Origin: Puniceicoccales bacterium
GTDB taxonomy: Bacteria > Verrucomicrobiota > Verrucomicrobiia > Opitutales > UBA953
Assembly: GCA_031256995.1 (NCBI GenBank)
Contig: JAIRPL010000038.1
Coordinates: forward strand, 47,542 to 111,541
Length of the DNA: 64,000 nucleotides
Direction of reading: 5' to 3'
The stretch's first letter is position 1. Each line of letters begins with the position of its first letter. Positions 35,462 through 46,642 of the stretch are shown here, one piece after another. A program made the translations under genes and the position numbers. The notes beneath the pieces were generated by a model, which saw only the letters and a list, made by a program, of their open reading frames with translations, was not told the origin of the DNA and ran no database searches.

Positions 35462-38400
35462 TCAGAAACGAAGACGGTAAGAGGCGGAGAGGCCGTGGGA
35501 TGTGTAGGCGTTAAAATCAGTGTCAAGGGTGTAGCCGAGGGAGAATGTCTGGCTAAATCCAACACTAAATTCAATGGAGGGAGAAACTTGGAAGGTATGT
35601 TCCGGCGTGGCGCGCGGGGAATAGCGGAAACTGTTGCCGGAGTGGTCGGAGTCGAAACGTCCCGTGAGACGGGCGCTGTCATCCCCAAGCTCCGCAGCAA
35701 ATGCGGCGGTGAGGGTCGCGCGCATGGCAACGTCTCCCGCCAGGGGTTTTATCCAGTTCACGCCGGTGCCGATGCGCAAAAGCAGCGAATCCTGCTTAAG
35801 TTCTGTGACACGAAGGGCAAGCCCCGAGCCACTTTCTGAGAAAGCGTCGGCTTCGGAATGGACATACTCGATGCCCACGAAGGGTGTGAGGGCAAAACGA
35901 TTCTTCAGCTGCGGAGAAGTGAACGGGAAGGTGACGGCCGTGCCGACATAGGCGCTGGCACCGAAGTCAAAACCCTTGGGTTTGGCCGTTTCGCGGCCGA
36001 GCGGGGTCTGGCGCGAAGTTTTGGCGGTGGTGGCGCCGCCATAAGCCTGCACGTCAAAATAAAGCCAATCGTTGGCAAAAACAGAGGCGTAGATCGAGGC
36101 GCGGGCATTGTCGGAGTCCACTTTTCCGCCGTTGTGGAGGGTGGCATGGCCCCGGTTGTATGTCGCGGAAAGACCAAAATTCAGGTGGCTTGTGGCAAGG
36201 TAATCCAAACCAACGGTTCCAGAGTAGATATTATGGTCGAATGTCGGGCTGTTGATCCCCGGGGAGTTCTTGGTTTGGGAACCCTCGGCGGTGATGTACG
36301 CGAGGACTCCCGTGGCGTTGGTGTTGACATAAGCATTGGCATCCTCGGGGATGCCGGTGACTTCGGAACGGTGGACCCGGCGTTCGTTGATGACACGATC
36401 ATAACGCAGGCTCTCAAGGTGGGCACGGGTGCCGGCAAAGCCTCTGTGCGCCGAGGTGGTGGTCATGGCCGGAAGGGCCGCGAGTCCCGATGGGGCGGCG
36501 GCGGCAATGCTGGAGGCGGGATCGCCAGCATCAAGGAGGGCACTCACCATGTGCCACGAATCAAGGCTGACAGAAGGGTCAATGCCATCGAGATAATCCG
36601 TGAAGCCCTTGAGATCCGGGGAAAGTTTGCTGGAAAGGCCGGGGATATCCCAGATGCCGGCGCCTGTCTTGGAAACAATGAGAATGATCCCCCCTTTTCC
36701 GTCCCCATAGGTGCGCCCATAGCGGGCCAGCTCGGGATTTGTTTGGATGAGGCTGATCACGGAGGAGCCGCTTTCAGAATTCCACGGCTCATCGTTTTTA
36801 ATAAGCTCGTACCGCGTCGGGGTTTCGGGGAAGTCATTGCCGAGGTTGGAGATATCGACAAAAAGCGTGGCGCCATCCTGAAAATTTGCCGTGCCGCGAT
36901 AGTGAATGGAATCATGGTGAAATACGCCAAATTCGTCGCAGGAGAGGGAAAGCGTCGTGAGACCCGCGATGGACAGGTTCCCCGTCACAGTGAGTGTCGC
37001 TTTGCCTGTGTTCGGGCGGACTTCGCCGCCGTTGAGCACAACAAGATCCCCGGAAAGCGTGGCCTGCCCCGTGAGAAGACCACCAGAAAGGACTCGTAGC
37101 GTACCCGTGGTCAGGCGCGCGTAGGAGTCATTGCCAAGGTTAAGGGCGGTCCGGTCGCCAACTTCAAGGGCGCTCAGGCTGGCCGGGCTGGAAACCGGAA
37201 GGAAGTTGAACGTGGTGCGCGTGCCGCTGCTGATGCTCGAGTCCGCGGCAAGGGAAACGGTGCCGGTGCCGCGCAGGTAGGCCTCAAGCGGGAACGGCGT
37301 GGCGCCGTTGCGCAATTCAAGCACCCCGGAGCCCTCGGCGGCAAGAAAAGCGGAATGATTGGGGTTGTAGGCCGGATCAAGAAGAGCCAAGGGAATGCGG
37401 GCGGTGTCCAGGACAAGGCGCCCGTTCTCAACAATTGTTCCGCCGGAATGATTTGCGACAGAATTGAAGTAAAGCGTCCCCGCGCCGCGTTTCACAAAAT
37501 CCCCGCCACCCTGGAGAACAAGGGCCTCGCCCGTGGCGGCACCTGTGCCATTGATGTCGTAAACGAGTTTTGCGGAGCTGGCGAGCTGGACAGAGACGGC
37601 GCGCCCGGCGCTGTTAAAGGAGCCGGTGACGCCCCCGTTGCCAATCTGCAGCGTGGCGCTGTTTTGGACGGAGATATCGCCGGAAATTTCGTTGTCATCG
37701 ACAAGAATGACGCTCCCTCCGCCGCCGTTGCCGCCTTGAACGACGACGCGCCCTTCGGAGAAAATCCGTCCGTGGATCTCAACAACCCCGGCGCGATTAA
37801 ACCAAAGCTCGGCGTTCTTGTTGACAGAAATCCGTGTGCTGCCGAGGAAGGAGCCACCAGCGGCGCCGTCTCCGATCTGGAAAATGCCTTGCTGCACCTC
37901 GATGCTCCCCGCAAGGGTCGAGCCGCCGGAAAAAACAGCGGTTCCCGCGCCGCGCTTGCGGACAACTCCGGAGGATCCGGAGAGGTCGGCGCCAAGGGCG
38001 ACAAAGCCGCCGTCACCAACGTTGAGGTCGAGGGTGCTTCCGCCGAGGTAAATATTTGAGGAATCGTAGGAAAGGCGCTGGTTCAGGGAGCCATCGCCAA
38101 TTTGGAAGGTGCCTGAATAGATGATCGTGGCGCCGGTGGCGGCATTCTCGCCGATGAACACAAGAGTGCTGGAATCCATCTTGCGCAGTTCGCCCTCGCC
38201 ACTGATTTTGTTCGTGATGACGTAGTCCGCCGCGCCGCGGTTGAAGACAAGGACGCCGTCATTGACAATTTCCGCCGTGCCGATGGAGCCGCTGTTGTTG
38301 CCGGCCCCGATGTGGAGTTCGCCGCTTTTGACGATGACTTTGCCATCAAAACCCGGGTTGTCGGCAAGAAGGTAAAGTGTGTTGGTATTGCGCTTCTCAA

Positions 38401-41400
38401 GGACGCCGCCACCAGAAATGGTGTGGTAAAGTTCCTGCGGAAGGGTGCGGTCTCCATCAAAGACAAGCGTGCCGAAGGTGCCACGCCCGTCGTTTTCGAG
38501 GAGAATGTCGCCCTGCCCTATGTTGCCGTTTTTCCCTCCCCACCCGATTTGCAAAATGCCATCGCGAACCGTCGTGCCGCCCGTGTAGCCAACATTCTGC
38601 CCCGCAAGGACAAAGGTGCCTTTTCCAACCTTGGTCAATGACACGGCGGCCCCATTTTCATTGACGGTGCCGGAGAAGACCGAGGGCGCCGCGCCAGCGT
38701 CAGTGTCGCGCCCGCCGATGACGAGTGTCTTTGCGCCGGGGGTGGCGTTAAGGAAGGTTCCGGAGCCGGCAAGGCTGCCAAGAAAAACCTCGCCCCTGTT
38801 TTCCGGGGTCGTGGCATAAAGAGGGGCGAGCGTCGCGTTGGCCGCGACATCAAAGGCGGCAAAGCCGGTGTTGGATTTTTCGCCAAGAAGAAGTTCGCCG
38901 ACGACGACACGGAAGGTTCCGGTAAAATCGGAGGAATCGCCGAGAATGGAAAGGGAGGCGCCGCCTGTCTTGGAAAGCACGCCGGAACCGGCGGCGGGAA
39001 CATCGGAACCGTTTGGTCCGGACAGGAGGCCGTTGTCGAGCTTGCCTGCGAGCTGAATCGGATGGTTGGCCTCGATGGTACTCTCCCCTTGGATGTGGAG
39101 GGTATTTGAAAAACTGAGCGCCCTGGATGTGGAAAGTGTGCCGCCTTGCAGGAAGATGGCGCCCGTCGAGAGGGCTTGGTCGTTGCTCACAACGATACGT
39201 CCCGCACCAAGAACGGTGCCTCCGGTGTATGTGTTGATGTTGTTGATAAACAACGTCCCGGTGCCAAGTTTTTCGAGATATCCATTCCCGTACATCATGC
39301 CGGGGCCGTCGATCGTGTAGTCACGCCCCTCGGAATTCTGGAAAGTGGCCGCGCCAAGCTTCACGCCCTTGCCATCGTTGCCATCGGCAATCGTGATCTG
39401 GCGGCGTTCGGCGATGGTGACAGAATCCGTGAAATAGGCATGGTCGCCATCGCCGAAGGAAGTCGGACCGACACCCGCCTGGGTAAAGTTTGTCCCTGTC
39501 GAAGCGGGGTCGCCCCACTGCGTCCAAGGAGAACCAACCCATTCCAGACGATTCGCCGTGTCTGATGCGACGACGTTCATGAAAACCGTGCCAACAGAGG
39601 GATTGTCCACAAACGTGATGACATAGCGCGGGTCTTGAAGCTTGTAGCGGAGGTTGGCGACGGATTCCGCTGAAGGGCGTTGAGAATATTTGATCAGCGG
39701 GTAGGCGGCAGGCGTCTCAACGGTGCCTGCCTCAAGACGGTATCCCAGGCCGCCGCCGGAAGCCATTTCCGGGAGAATGCCCACGATGCCGTCAAAGACA
39801 AAGGCGTCGGTCACGATAAGATCAGACTTCGGGAGATGGTTTTGCGCATCCTCCAAGGTATCCCACACGGCATCTTGATCGGCAACGTGCGCCCTGACGT
39901 CGAAGGAAAAACGAATGGTGGAAATCGTGCCCTCGTCGGCGACGAGGTAACCGAGACCGTTGGAGTTGCCGATGGTGACGGTCGCGACCTTGTCCTTGAC
40001 GGAAGTCTGGACGGTCTCGTTGCCAAGGGCGTCAATATAAACGTTAAGTTGCTTGGTGCCACCAACATGCAGCGTGCCACCCGCGAGGTGGAAAGTGCCG
40101 GCAAGATCGGTGGCATAATCGACTTCAACCTTCCAGCGGGGGTTGGGAAAATCGACACTGACGGCAAGCGGGACAACCCGCGCAACATTGCCCGCCACAA
40201 GTGTCTTTCCTTGCTCAATATAATAGCCGCTTCCCCTGAAATCCTCCGTGGAAAGAGCCTCAACGTTGAAAACAGGGGCGTCGCGATTGACTTCCGCCGG
40301 ATTTGATGGCGGCGCCACGGCATCCTGGGCGGAATCCACAAACACAAACTCGCTGTGAAAGGCGCGCTGCCTGTCGTCGGACGAAAGCTTTGCCAAGGCG
40401 AGTGTGCCCTCGCGGATTTCCGTGTTTCCCGTATGCGAGACATAGCCCCCCAAAACCTGGGTGCCCAAGCCCGTCTTCACCAAATGCAGGTTGTTGTTCT
40501 CGGAGGCGCCTCCCAAGCCTGGAACAGCGCCGATGCTGCCATTGAAAACACGCTGGGAATCCCTGTCCAGGACACGAAGTTCCAAGGTCGGGGTGCCAAT
40601 GGCCGAGGAACCGTTTGTGATCGTGTTTTCGATGGCACGCGCCCCCGCGGTAAGCGTGGTGAGACTCTCAAGCGTGGTATCAAAACCATTGATGCGCAGC
40701 GTGCCCGTTGTGCCGGAACCCCCGTTTGTGCCCATCTTCAGGGAGGAACCCAATGGCAGGGCATTGGCGGAGCCAAGAGTGAGCGTGCCCTCCTCAATCA
40801 GGGTTTCGCCCGTATAGCTGTTCGTGCCGGAAATCACCCACTCGCCCACCCCGGTCTTGCGCAGGGTAAGCTTCCTGGTGTTGAAGGTGGGATCGGCAAG
40901 CGCGGGGGCGAAAAGGTTTTTATTGGCCGCGCCAGAAGGTGTCCGATTCCCGCCAAGAACAAGCGTCACGCCCGCTACCGTGGAATCCCTGAAGGCGATG
41001 GGACCAGGATTGGTGAACTGCAACCCAGGCGAGGTTAGATTATTGGAGCCAGACAGATTCAGGACGGGGTCATACAACGAGGAAGAGCTTTCAAGCGTGA
41101 CCGTCCCGGAACCAATGATGGTAAAGAGGCGGTCCGTGAAGGAAAGTCCTACGGAAATGTCTCGAAGAACGGTGCCCCCGTAAAAAATCAAACCGCCAGC
41201 CCCCTTGTCCGCCGGGACGCCCAAAACTCCCGTGGCCGGAAACGTGTGCGTGACGTCATCACTCTGCTGGCTTCTCGCCGGAACGGTCAAAACGGCGCCC
41301 AGAACAAGAGTGCCCTCCCGGATCGTGGTGATTCCGGAATAATCACTCCCCCCATTGGAGAGATAATAGGTTCCCGGCCCCCTTTTGGTGACAGAGATCT

Positions 41401-44400
41401 TGTCCGTGCCCGAAGCCGCCACATGGTCGACCGCGTCGACGCCGCTGGGCTGCTCGACCAATATCGAGCCAATCTTCCCTCTCCACAGCTGGAAGCTCTG
41501 TGCGCCAGAAATGTAGTCCGAGGGCAGATCCGTCGCGCGGGTTTCCGGGATGTTCAGGTCAAGCCTGGCATCCAGAGATCCTGAATTTTCCCGCGTGATG
41601 AGCGTGTTCACTCCGACTCCCGCCAGATACTGGAATTCCTGGCTGCTTCCTCCCACAAGCACCAGCGAGGAATACTCGGAAAAGGCCACGGGGACAGAAC
41701 TGTTAAGGATGCCGTTGGCAGGCGCCCGGCTGTTGTTCAGGATCAACTTTGAATCGGCGTAGGCAAAAACGCCCCCGGAGACCCCCAGTGCCTCATGATT
41801 CGCCTCCACCCGCAATCCAACCCCGCCTTGCAGATAAAGCGATCCCGTGGCCTGTTGCCCTGAGAAAGTGGTGCCGCCCGCGAGGATTTTGATGACATTG
41901 GCGGAGGAATCCGTGGCGGGAACCCCGGTCACAATGCTGGTGAGCTTGAATTCTGAATTCCTTTGAATTCCCCCCGCCTCTCCTCCCCACCCCAAGGCGG
42001 AAAGGTGCAGGTCTCCCGTCCCTCGCACACTGCCAAGCGTGAAAGGCTGGAAAGTGGAAATCATGGCGGAATCCGTGAGCACAATCCGATCGGCCCGCGT
42101 CCCCCCCGCCGTGTCGATCTGTTGGACGCCGGCGGTCAGGGCGCCGGACCACCCGGTGAAGACAGCCCCAACCTCGGCCCCAAATTTGTCCGCACTCGTC
42201 AAGGTGCGCCCGCGCCCGGCGATGTAAATGGTTGGCTTGACCGCCGGGGCGGTATTCACGTCATCCTCGAACGTCGTGATCTGATTGCCGTAAAGATCAA
42301 GCACGGCGCCGGCACGGACGGTGATGGAGGAGGAAAGACCCATGGGCCTGCTGACAACGTCATACCCGAGGCGCAGGACACCATCCTGCACAACGATGGG
42401 GCCGGTGAAATTGGAACCCTCGGCAAAGGAGATATTGGCGACCCCCGCCCCCGTTTTTGTGATGGAAATGACGGAGGGGTGGATCACCGTCCCATTGTCA
42501 ATTTCTGCGGGCAACTCCCGCACCAAGCCGGAGTAGGTGAAAATTTCCGTTTCCGAGGCGGCAATGTCGCCGATCGTGAGAGTGACATTGGTGTTGCGGA
42601 CAGAGTTCTCGATCGCCCCCATGCTGCGGGTCCCCACATTGGCGCGACCCGGCGCGTAGGAATAGGCGCCACCCGTCGAGGTTTTGTTCAGGAACTTGTT
42701 GATGGTGAGATCGTTCCCGTTCATATCGAGGCCGTCGCCCGCAAGATAAATCCCGTAAAAACCCGAGGTGCGAAGGGCATTGGACGAGTCAAAGACAAGC
42801 TTGCCCCTCTCAACCATCAAGCCCCCGCGAAAACCGTTGGCGGAATTGTCGGAACCGATGCGCAGGGTCCCCGTGCCTGTCTTGATGAGGCGGCTTCCGC
42901 CGTTGGCCGACCCCGCCACGCCGCCCGTGATCGGGGCATTGATCGTGACCGTCTTGTCGGAATCAACCACCTCCAGGATCGCGCCATTCTGGCCTATGTC
43001 GATGGTCTGGGTCGCCCCGAATTCAAGGCTGTGGGAGGTGAAATCGCCAGACGGAACCCGCCCGTCGTCAAGGACACCCATGCCATCGTAGACGCAGTTG
43101 ACGAGGGTGCCGCCATCAATCGCCAAAAACACAGAATTTCCGGAAGCCCGGCCAAGGGAGGCTGTGTTTTTGATGCCCAAGATGCCTCCACGGATCGTCG
43201 TCCCACCCGTGTAGTCGTTCAAGTCATTCTGGATGAACCACGCGCCAGCCCCATCCTTGACAAGCGCAAGCCGCTGCCCGGATGAAAGGCCAAGCTCGGT
43301 GAGCTTCAATTTCATCACGCCACCCCCTCTTTCCGGGTTCGTGGAAAACTCGCCGGACGACGCCGCACCGGCGCTTCCACCAAGACCCAGCGTGACGAGG
43401 GAAAAGCTGGAAAGGGCCTCCGTCTCCGCAAAATAGACCTGCCCGGTCCCCTCAAACAAACCAAGCCTCGGGGAGGATTTCGTCGAGGTGCCAAGCTCAA
43501 GGCGCCCGCCAGCCCCGCTGCCGCCGCCACTGCCATCCACATTCACGCCAAGCGTGAAGGAACGGTTGGTGCGGACAAGCAGGCCCACGCCCGCCCCGGC
43601 GGCATGGGGATCCTGGTCCGAATAGACATCCGGATCACGCACACGGTCAATCGCAAGCGTGGCACCGGAGTTAAGAAGGATCGTCGCGGCATCGGCGCCC
43701 TTGCCAATGGCGGACGGCACCCCGTAATCCCCGATGGCCGGCACTTCCTCGGCGGGCGTCGCGCCAGCGGCATAGAGGATCACCCGCCCCCCGCGAACGT
43801 CGACGACTCCCGTGAACTCATTGGCTCCGCGCAAACCGAGATCGTTCGACCCTTTTTTTATTATCCCTGTGGAGCCGACAATCTTGCCCGCATCGCGGGC
43901 CATGAGAAAGAGCGGATACTCCGTCTCGATGGAAATCCGGGAGGGCCGGACAACCCCCGTGATGGGAACATCCTCGTAACTGGTGACCAAGAAATCATCA
44001 AACCGGACAAGGTCATAGTTGAAGAACGCCGAACCCACGTTTTCCGAGGCGGTCCGATCCGTCCAATACCCCCTCGGTGTCGTGCTGTCATCCGGCCCGG
44101 AAGCCGCCTCCCACTTGCCGCTAACCCCATTGTTCCAAGTCAAAATGTGATTTCCCTCGCCAGTGACACGAAGCAGCAAGTCATTGCCAGACACGCTGAT
44201 GCTGTAATTCGTGGAATTTCCGTCGCGAGGGGTTTCCGGCATTCCATTGGGGAAAATGACGTCAAACTTGCCCGCGTCGCTCATCGCAAGACCGCTGCCC
44301 GCCCAGGTGATCAATTTATATTCTCCCGCGCGCACACCATCGGTGAAGACAGGCTCAATGGAAAAACTCGTGCCAACGGTGACATCGCCGGAGACTCTCA

Positions 44401-46642
44401 CGATGTCCGCAACGCTCTCCGTGCCAGACAATCCCGCGTCCGCCGGTCGAAGTGTCACCGCAAGTGTGCCGGAATTGAGGGCAAGGCTTCCCTGAATGCC
44501 CAGCTCGGACACCTCGTCACGCGCGCCAACAGAGAATGAGTGCGAATTGTTGATCGACACGAGGGCGGCAACGATGTCGTCATTCTGGGACGCGCCCAAT
44601 GCGTGCCCGGCTTGGGAGGAGAAAGCGGAACCGCCAAGCGAGATGGTCCTCCCCGATGCGAACAATCGGGCATCGGTCCCCATGCGCAATCCCGCGAATG
44701 TGGTGGGAAACGATTGCGCCGTTGCGGGAAAAGTGAGGGAGCCGGCGGAAATCGTGGTGACGCCGGTATACGAGGCGCCAGCCGTGAGGGAAACATCGTT
44801 GGCGCCGCCTTTCGTAAAACCGCCGCCGCCAGTGATGAGACGGTCAAACAACAGAAAACCGGAGCGATTGATGGCAAATGTCCCGCCGAGGTTGACGTCG
44901 ATGGGGCTATTGGAACTGCCGGCGCTCCCCGTCGCGCCGCCGTTGCCGATTTGCAATGTGCCCTCGGACACCGTGGTGGTGCCGGCATAAGTGTTGTTCG
45001 CGGAAAGGATCAACGTCCCTCTCCCCTCCTTCACAAGGTTGATGTTGCCGTCAATCGTGCCGGAGTAACGGGTGTTCCCGCCGTTGGCGCCAACGGCGAG
45101 TGTGACCTGCCCCGCACCAAGGTTGACAACACTTGGGCGGACAACGTTCGTCGCAAAATTCTCCACCACGCTGGACAAGCTTCCAAGGGAGACGTCATGG
45201 CCGTTCAAATCCAGTTTCCCCTGAATGCCGCCCGCCCCAACCGTGCCATTGTCGAGCACGACAGGCGCGGATGGAGCGAATTGGCTGGAGCTATTCCCCG
45301 TGATGGTGACCGTGCCACCGCTGACAGTCAGCCCTCCCGCGCCAATCGCGTAGGCGGAGCCGCTCTTCCCGAGTTCCACGCGGCCGCCGGACACGTAAAG
45401 GCCGGCGCCAGTGTTGTCGCTGTCGCCCACAAGAATGAGCTTCCCATCGCCTTCCTTGGCAAACTGGCGCCCCTCCGCGCCTTCGACGCGGTAAAGCCGC
45501 ACCTCGGTGCCGGAATTGGAAATCCGCAGGGTGGCCCGGCCAAAATCGACAAGCTTGAGGAGGAAATCGGGGCCAAGATCGAGCACCGACTCCGCGCCGG
45601 AATAAGACAGAAATGTGGCGGAATGAAGGTTGACGGTTTTTTCCAACGTGCCAAGGGACCCAAGCTTCGAAAAGTCCACCGTGCCGCGCTCAATGGTGAT
45701 GTCGCCCAGGAACGTGTTGCCCGGGTTCGTCAGGAAAAGGGTGCCCGCGCCATGCTTGGTGATCCCGCCATGGCCGGAAATAACGCCATTGAGCACAACC
45801 GACGTGGCATGATTCACAACGAGCCGGGCGGCGGAGACGAATCCGCGTCCAATGTTCACGTTGGCCTTGTCATACCCCTTGTCCGACGTGAGCAAAATGT
45901 CCGCATAAGGCAGCCCCCCCACGGCTCCCGCACCCACGGCGCCATTGCCAATCTGCAATGTGGTGAAAGGCGCCACGCGCACGGAACCCTTGAAATTGTC
46001 ATTCGCGCCAAGCAGCACAAGAGTCCCCCAAGCCTGGTTAAAAACCGCGCTCTCCGAGTCATACGATGGCGGGCGGGCGCCAATGCCGATGACACCGGAA
46101 TTGGGCAAAACCCCATAATCATCTTGGGTCAGATATTTGTTGAGCGCGATGTCCCAAAAACCCACGGTCAACCGGTCCCGCCCGATGATGCTTCCCGAGA
46201 TCGACCCCACGGAACCGGTGTAGCCGGTCACATGCGTCGAGATGGAGGATTCTCCCGCGACGATCACATTGCCGGTCACCAACGCGTTGTAACCAATCTG
46301 CAACGCGCCCTCGGCCCCGCTTGCGAAGTTGAGAAGGCCGGGGCCGTTGATGACGAAGGTGTTGGGGGCGATGTCCCCGTTTTTGACAACGGCGGACGAA
46401 CTGGCGGCCCGGCCGTTAACCACGCCAACAGGCACGGTGACAACGCCGCTGGAAGCATCAAATTCCTCCCCATAAAGCCATGACTCATCCAGGGGGACCG
46501 TCACATCGGCGTCGAGCACACCCGGCAGGGCGACAAGACCGGCGGCGGCAAGAAAAAAGGTGCGGGCGCAAAGACGGGCGGCGCCAAAGGCGGACGCCTT
46601 CGCGGTTGTGCGGGGGCGCGTAACGAGAATTTGCTTTTCCAT
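35462..46642 (-). CDS. Giant autotransporter with beta-strand repeat passenger
   Basis: About 3,726 residues, the largest gene here. The signal peptide follows a basic N-terminus (ARLCARTFFLAAAGLVALPGVLDA, about 23-46). The passenger of about 3,350 residues is made of autotransporter-associated beta-strand repeats (units like LVKTGLGTQVLGG, YTGGTTVRDGILQIG and NTYTGGTVLGAGRIVV), predicting a beta-helix. The last ~300 residues are an autotransporter beta-barrel: VRRHR-like linker, NIYSGTVGLDYLATSHLNFGLSATYNRG, and a terminal SASYRLRF with C-terminal Phe for BAM recognition. It would be a type Va secreted surface protein; its ligand is unknown. ATG 46642 (MEKQILVTRP) is chosen; in-frame ATG 46693 is an alternative. 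No frameshift interrupts 11 kb. Confidence 0.95.
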   Translation of the reverse strand: MEKQILVTRPRTTAKASAFGAARLCARTFFLAAAGLVALPGVLDADVTVPLDESWLYGEEFDASSGVVTVPVGVVNGRAASSSAVVKNGDIAPNTFVINGPGLLNFASGAEGALQIGYNALVTGNVIVAGESSISTHVTGYTGSVGSISGSIIGRDRLTVGFWDIALNKYLTQDDYGVLPNSGVIGIGARPPSYDSESAVFNQAWGTLVLLGANDNFKGSVRVAPFTTLQIGNGAVGAGAVGGLPYADILLTSDKGYDKANVNIGRGFVSAARLVVNHATSVVLNGVISGHGGITKHGAGTLFLTNPGNTFLGDITIERGTVDFSKLGSLGTLEKTVNLHSATFLSYSGAESVLDLGPDFLLKLVDFGRATLRISNSGTEVRLYRVEGAEGRQFAKEGDGKLILVGDSDNTGAGLYVSGGRVELGKSGSAYAIGAGGLTVSGGTVTITGNSSSQFAPSAPVVLDNGTVGAGGIQGKLDLNGHDVSLGSLSSVVENFATNVVRPSVVNLGAGQVTLAVGANGGNTRYSGTIDGNINLVKEGRGTLILSANNTYAGTTTVSEGTLQIGNGGATGSAGSSNSPIDVNLGGTFAINRSGFLLFDRLITGGGGFTKGGANDVSLTAGASYTGVTTISAGSLTFPATAQSFPTTFAGLRMGTDARLFASGRTISLGGSAFSSQAGHALGASQNDDIVAALVSINNSHSFSVGARDEVSELGIQGSLALNSGTLAVTLRPADAGLSGTESVADIVRVSGDVTVGTSFSIEPVFTDGVRAGEYKLITWAGSGLAMSDAGKFDVIFPNGMPETPRDGNSTNYSISVSGNDLLLRVTGEGNHILTWNNGVSGKWEAASGPDDSTTPRGYWTDRTASENVGSAFFNYDLVRFDDFLVTSYEDVPITGVVRPSRISIETEYPLFLMARDAGKIVGSTGIIKKGSNDLGLRGANEFTGVVDVRGGRVILYAAGATPAEEVPAIGDYGVPSAIGKGADAATILLNSGATLAIDRVRDPDVYSDQDPHAAGAGVGLLVRTNRSFTLGVNVDGSGGGSGAGGRLELGTSTKSSPRLGLFEGTGQVYFAETEALSSFSLVTLGLGGSAGAASSGEFSTNPERGGGVMKLKLTELGLSSGQRLALVKDGAGAWFIQNDLNDYTGGTTIRGGILGIKNTASLGRASGNSVFLAIDGGTLVNCVYDGMGVLDDGRVPSGDFTSHSLEFGATQTIDIGQNGAILEVVDSDKTVTINAPITGGVAGSANGGSRLIKTGTGTLRIGSDNSANGFRGGLMVERGKLVFDSSNALRTSGFYGIYLAGDGLDMNGNDLTINKFLNKTSTGGAYSYAPGRANVGTRSMGAIENSVRNTNVTLTIGDIAASETEIFTYSGLVRELPAEIDNGTVIHPSVISITKTGAGVANISFAEGSNFTGPIVVQDGVLRLGYDVVSRPMGLSSSITVRAGAVLDLYGNQITTFEDDVNTAPAVKPTIYIAGRGRTLTSADKFGAEVGAVFTGWSGALTAGVQQIDTAGGTRADRIVLTDSAMISTFQPFTLGSVRGTGDLHLSALGWGGEAGGIQRNSEFKLTSIVTGVPATDSSANVIKILAGGTTFSGQQATGSLYLQGGVGLRVEANHEALGVSGGVFAYADSKLILNNSRAPANGILNSSVPVAFSEYSSLVLVGGSSQEFQYLAGVGVNTLITRENSGSLDARLDLNIPETRATDLPSDYISGAQSFQLWRGKIGSILVEQPSGVDAVDHVAASGTDKISVTKRGPGTYYLSNGGSDYSGITTIREGTLVLGAVLTVPARSQQSDDVTHTFPATGVLGVPADKGAGGLIFYGGTVLRDISVGLSFTDRLFTIIGSGTVTLESSSSLYDPVLNLSGSNNLTSPGLQFTNPGPIAFRDSTVAGVTLVLGGNRTPSGAANKNLFAPALADPTFNTRKLTLRKTGVGEWVISGTNSYTGETLIEEGTLTLGSANALPLGSSLKMGTNGGSGTTGTLRINGFDTTLESLTTLTAGARAIENTITNGSSAIGTPTLELRVLDRDSQRVFNGSIGAVPGLGGASENNNLHLVKTGLGTQVLGGYVSHTGNTEIREGTLALAKLSSDDRQRAFHSEFVFVDSAQDAVAPPSNPAEVNRDAPVFNVEALSTEDFRGSGYYIEQGKTLVAGNVARVVPLAVSVDFPNPRWKVEVDYATDLAGTFHLAGGTLHVGGTKQLNVYIDALGNETVQTSVKDKVATVTIGNSNGLGYLVADEGTISTIRFSFDVRAHVADQDAVWDTLEDAQNHLPKSDLIVTDAFVFDGIVGILPEMASGGGLGYRLEAGTVETPAAYPLIKYSQRPSAESVANLRYKLQDPRYVITFVDNPSVGTVFMNVVASDTANRLEWVGSPWTQWGDPASTGTNFTQAGVGPTSFGDGDHAYFTDSVTIAERRQITIADGNDGKGVKLGAATFQNSEGRDYTIDGPGMMYGNGYLEKLGTGTLFINNINTYTGGTVLGAGRIVVSNDQALSTGAIFLQGGTLSTSRALSFSNTLHIQGESTIEANHPIQLAGKLDNGLLSGPNGSDVPAAGSGVLSKTGGASLSILGDSSDFTGTFRVVVGELLLGEKSNTGFAAFDVAANATLAPLYATTPENRGEVFLGSLAGSGTFLNATPGAKTLVIGGRDTDAGAAPSVFSGTVNENGAAVSLTKVGKGTFVLAGQNVGYTGGTTVRDGILQIGWGGKNGNIGQGDILLENDGRGTFGTLVFDGDRTLPQELYHTISGGGVLEKRNTNTLYLLADNPGFDGKVIVKSGELHIGAGNNSGSIGTAEIVNDGVLVFNRGAADYVITNKISGEGELRKMDSSTLVFIGENAATGATIIYSGTFQIGDGSLNQRLSYDSSNIYLGGSTLDLNVGDGGFVALGADLSGSSGVVRKRGAGTAVFSGGSTLAGSIEVQQGIFQIGDGAAGGSFLGSTRISVNKNAELWFNRAGVVEIHGRIFSEGRVVVQGGNGGGGSVILVDDNEISGDISVQNSATLQIGNGGVTGSFNSAGRAVSVQLASSAKLVYDINGTGAATGEALVLQGGGDFVKRGAGTLYFNSVANHSGGTIVENGRLVLDTARIPLALLDPAYNPNHSAFLAAEGSGVLELRNGATPFPLEAYLRGTGTVSLAADSSISSGTRTTFNFLPVSSPASLSALEVGDRTALNLGNDSYARLTTGTLRVLSGGLLTGQATLSGDLVVLNGGEVRPNTGKATLTVTGNLSIAGLTTLSLSCDEFGVFHHDSIHYRGTANFQDGATLFVDISNLGNDFPETPTRYELIKNDEPWNSESGSSVISLIQTNPELARYGRTYGDGKGGIILIVSKTGAGIWDIPGLSSKLSPDLKGFTDYLDGIDPSVSLDSWHMVSALLDAGDPASSIAAAAPSGLAALPAMTTTSAHRGFAGTRAHLESLRYDRVINERRVHRSEVTGIPEDANAYVNTNATGVLAYITAEGSQTKNSPGINSPTFDHNIYSGTVGLDYLATSHLNFGLSATYNRGHATLHNGGKVDSDNARASIYASVFANDWLYFDVQAYGGATTAKTSRQTPLGRETAKPKGFDFGASAYVGTAVTFPFTSPQLKNRFALTPFVGIEYVHSEADAFSESGSGLALRVTELKQDSLLLRIGTGVNWIKPLAGDVAMRATLTAAFAAELGDDSARLTGRFDSDHSGNSFRYSPRATPEHTFQVSPSIEFSVGFSQTFSLGYTLDTDFNAYTSHGLSASYRLRF

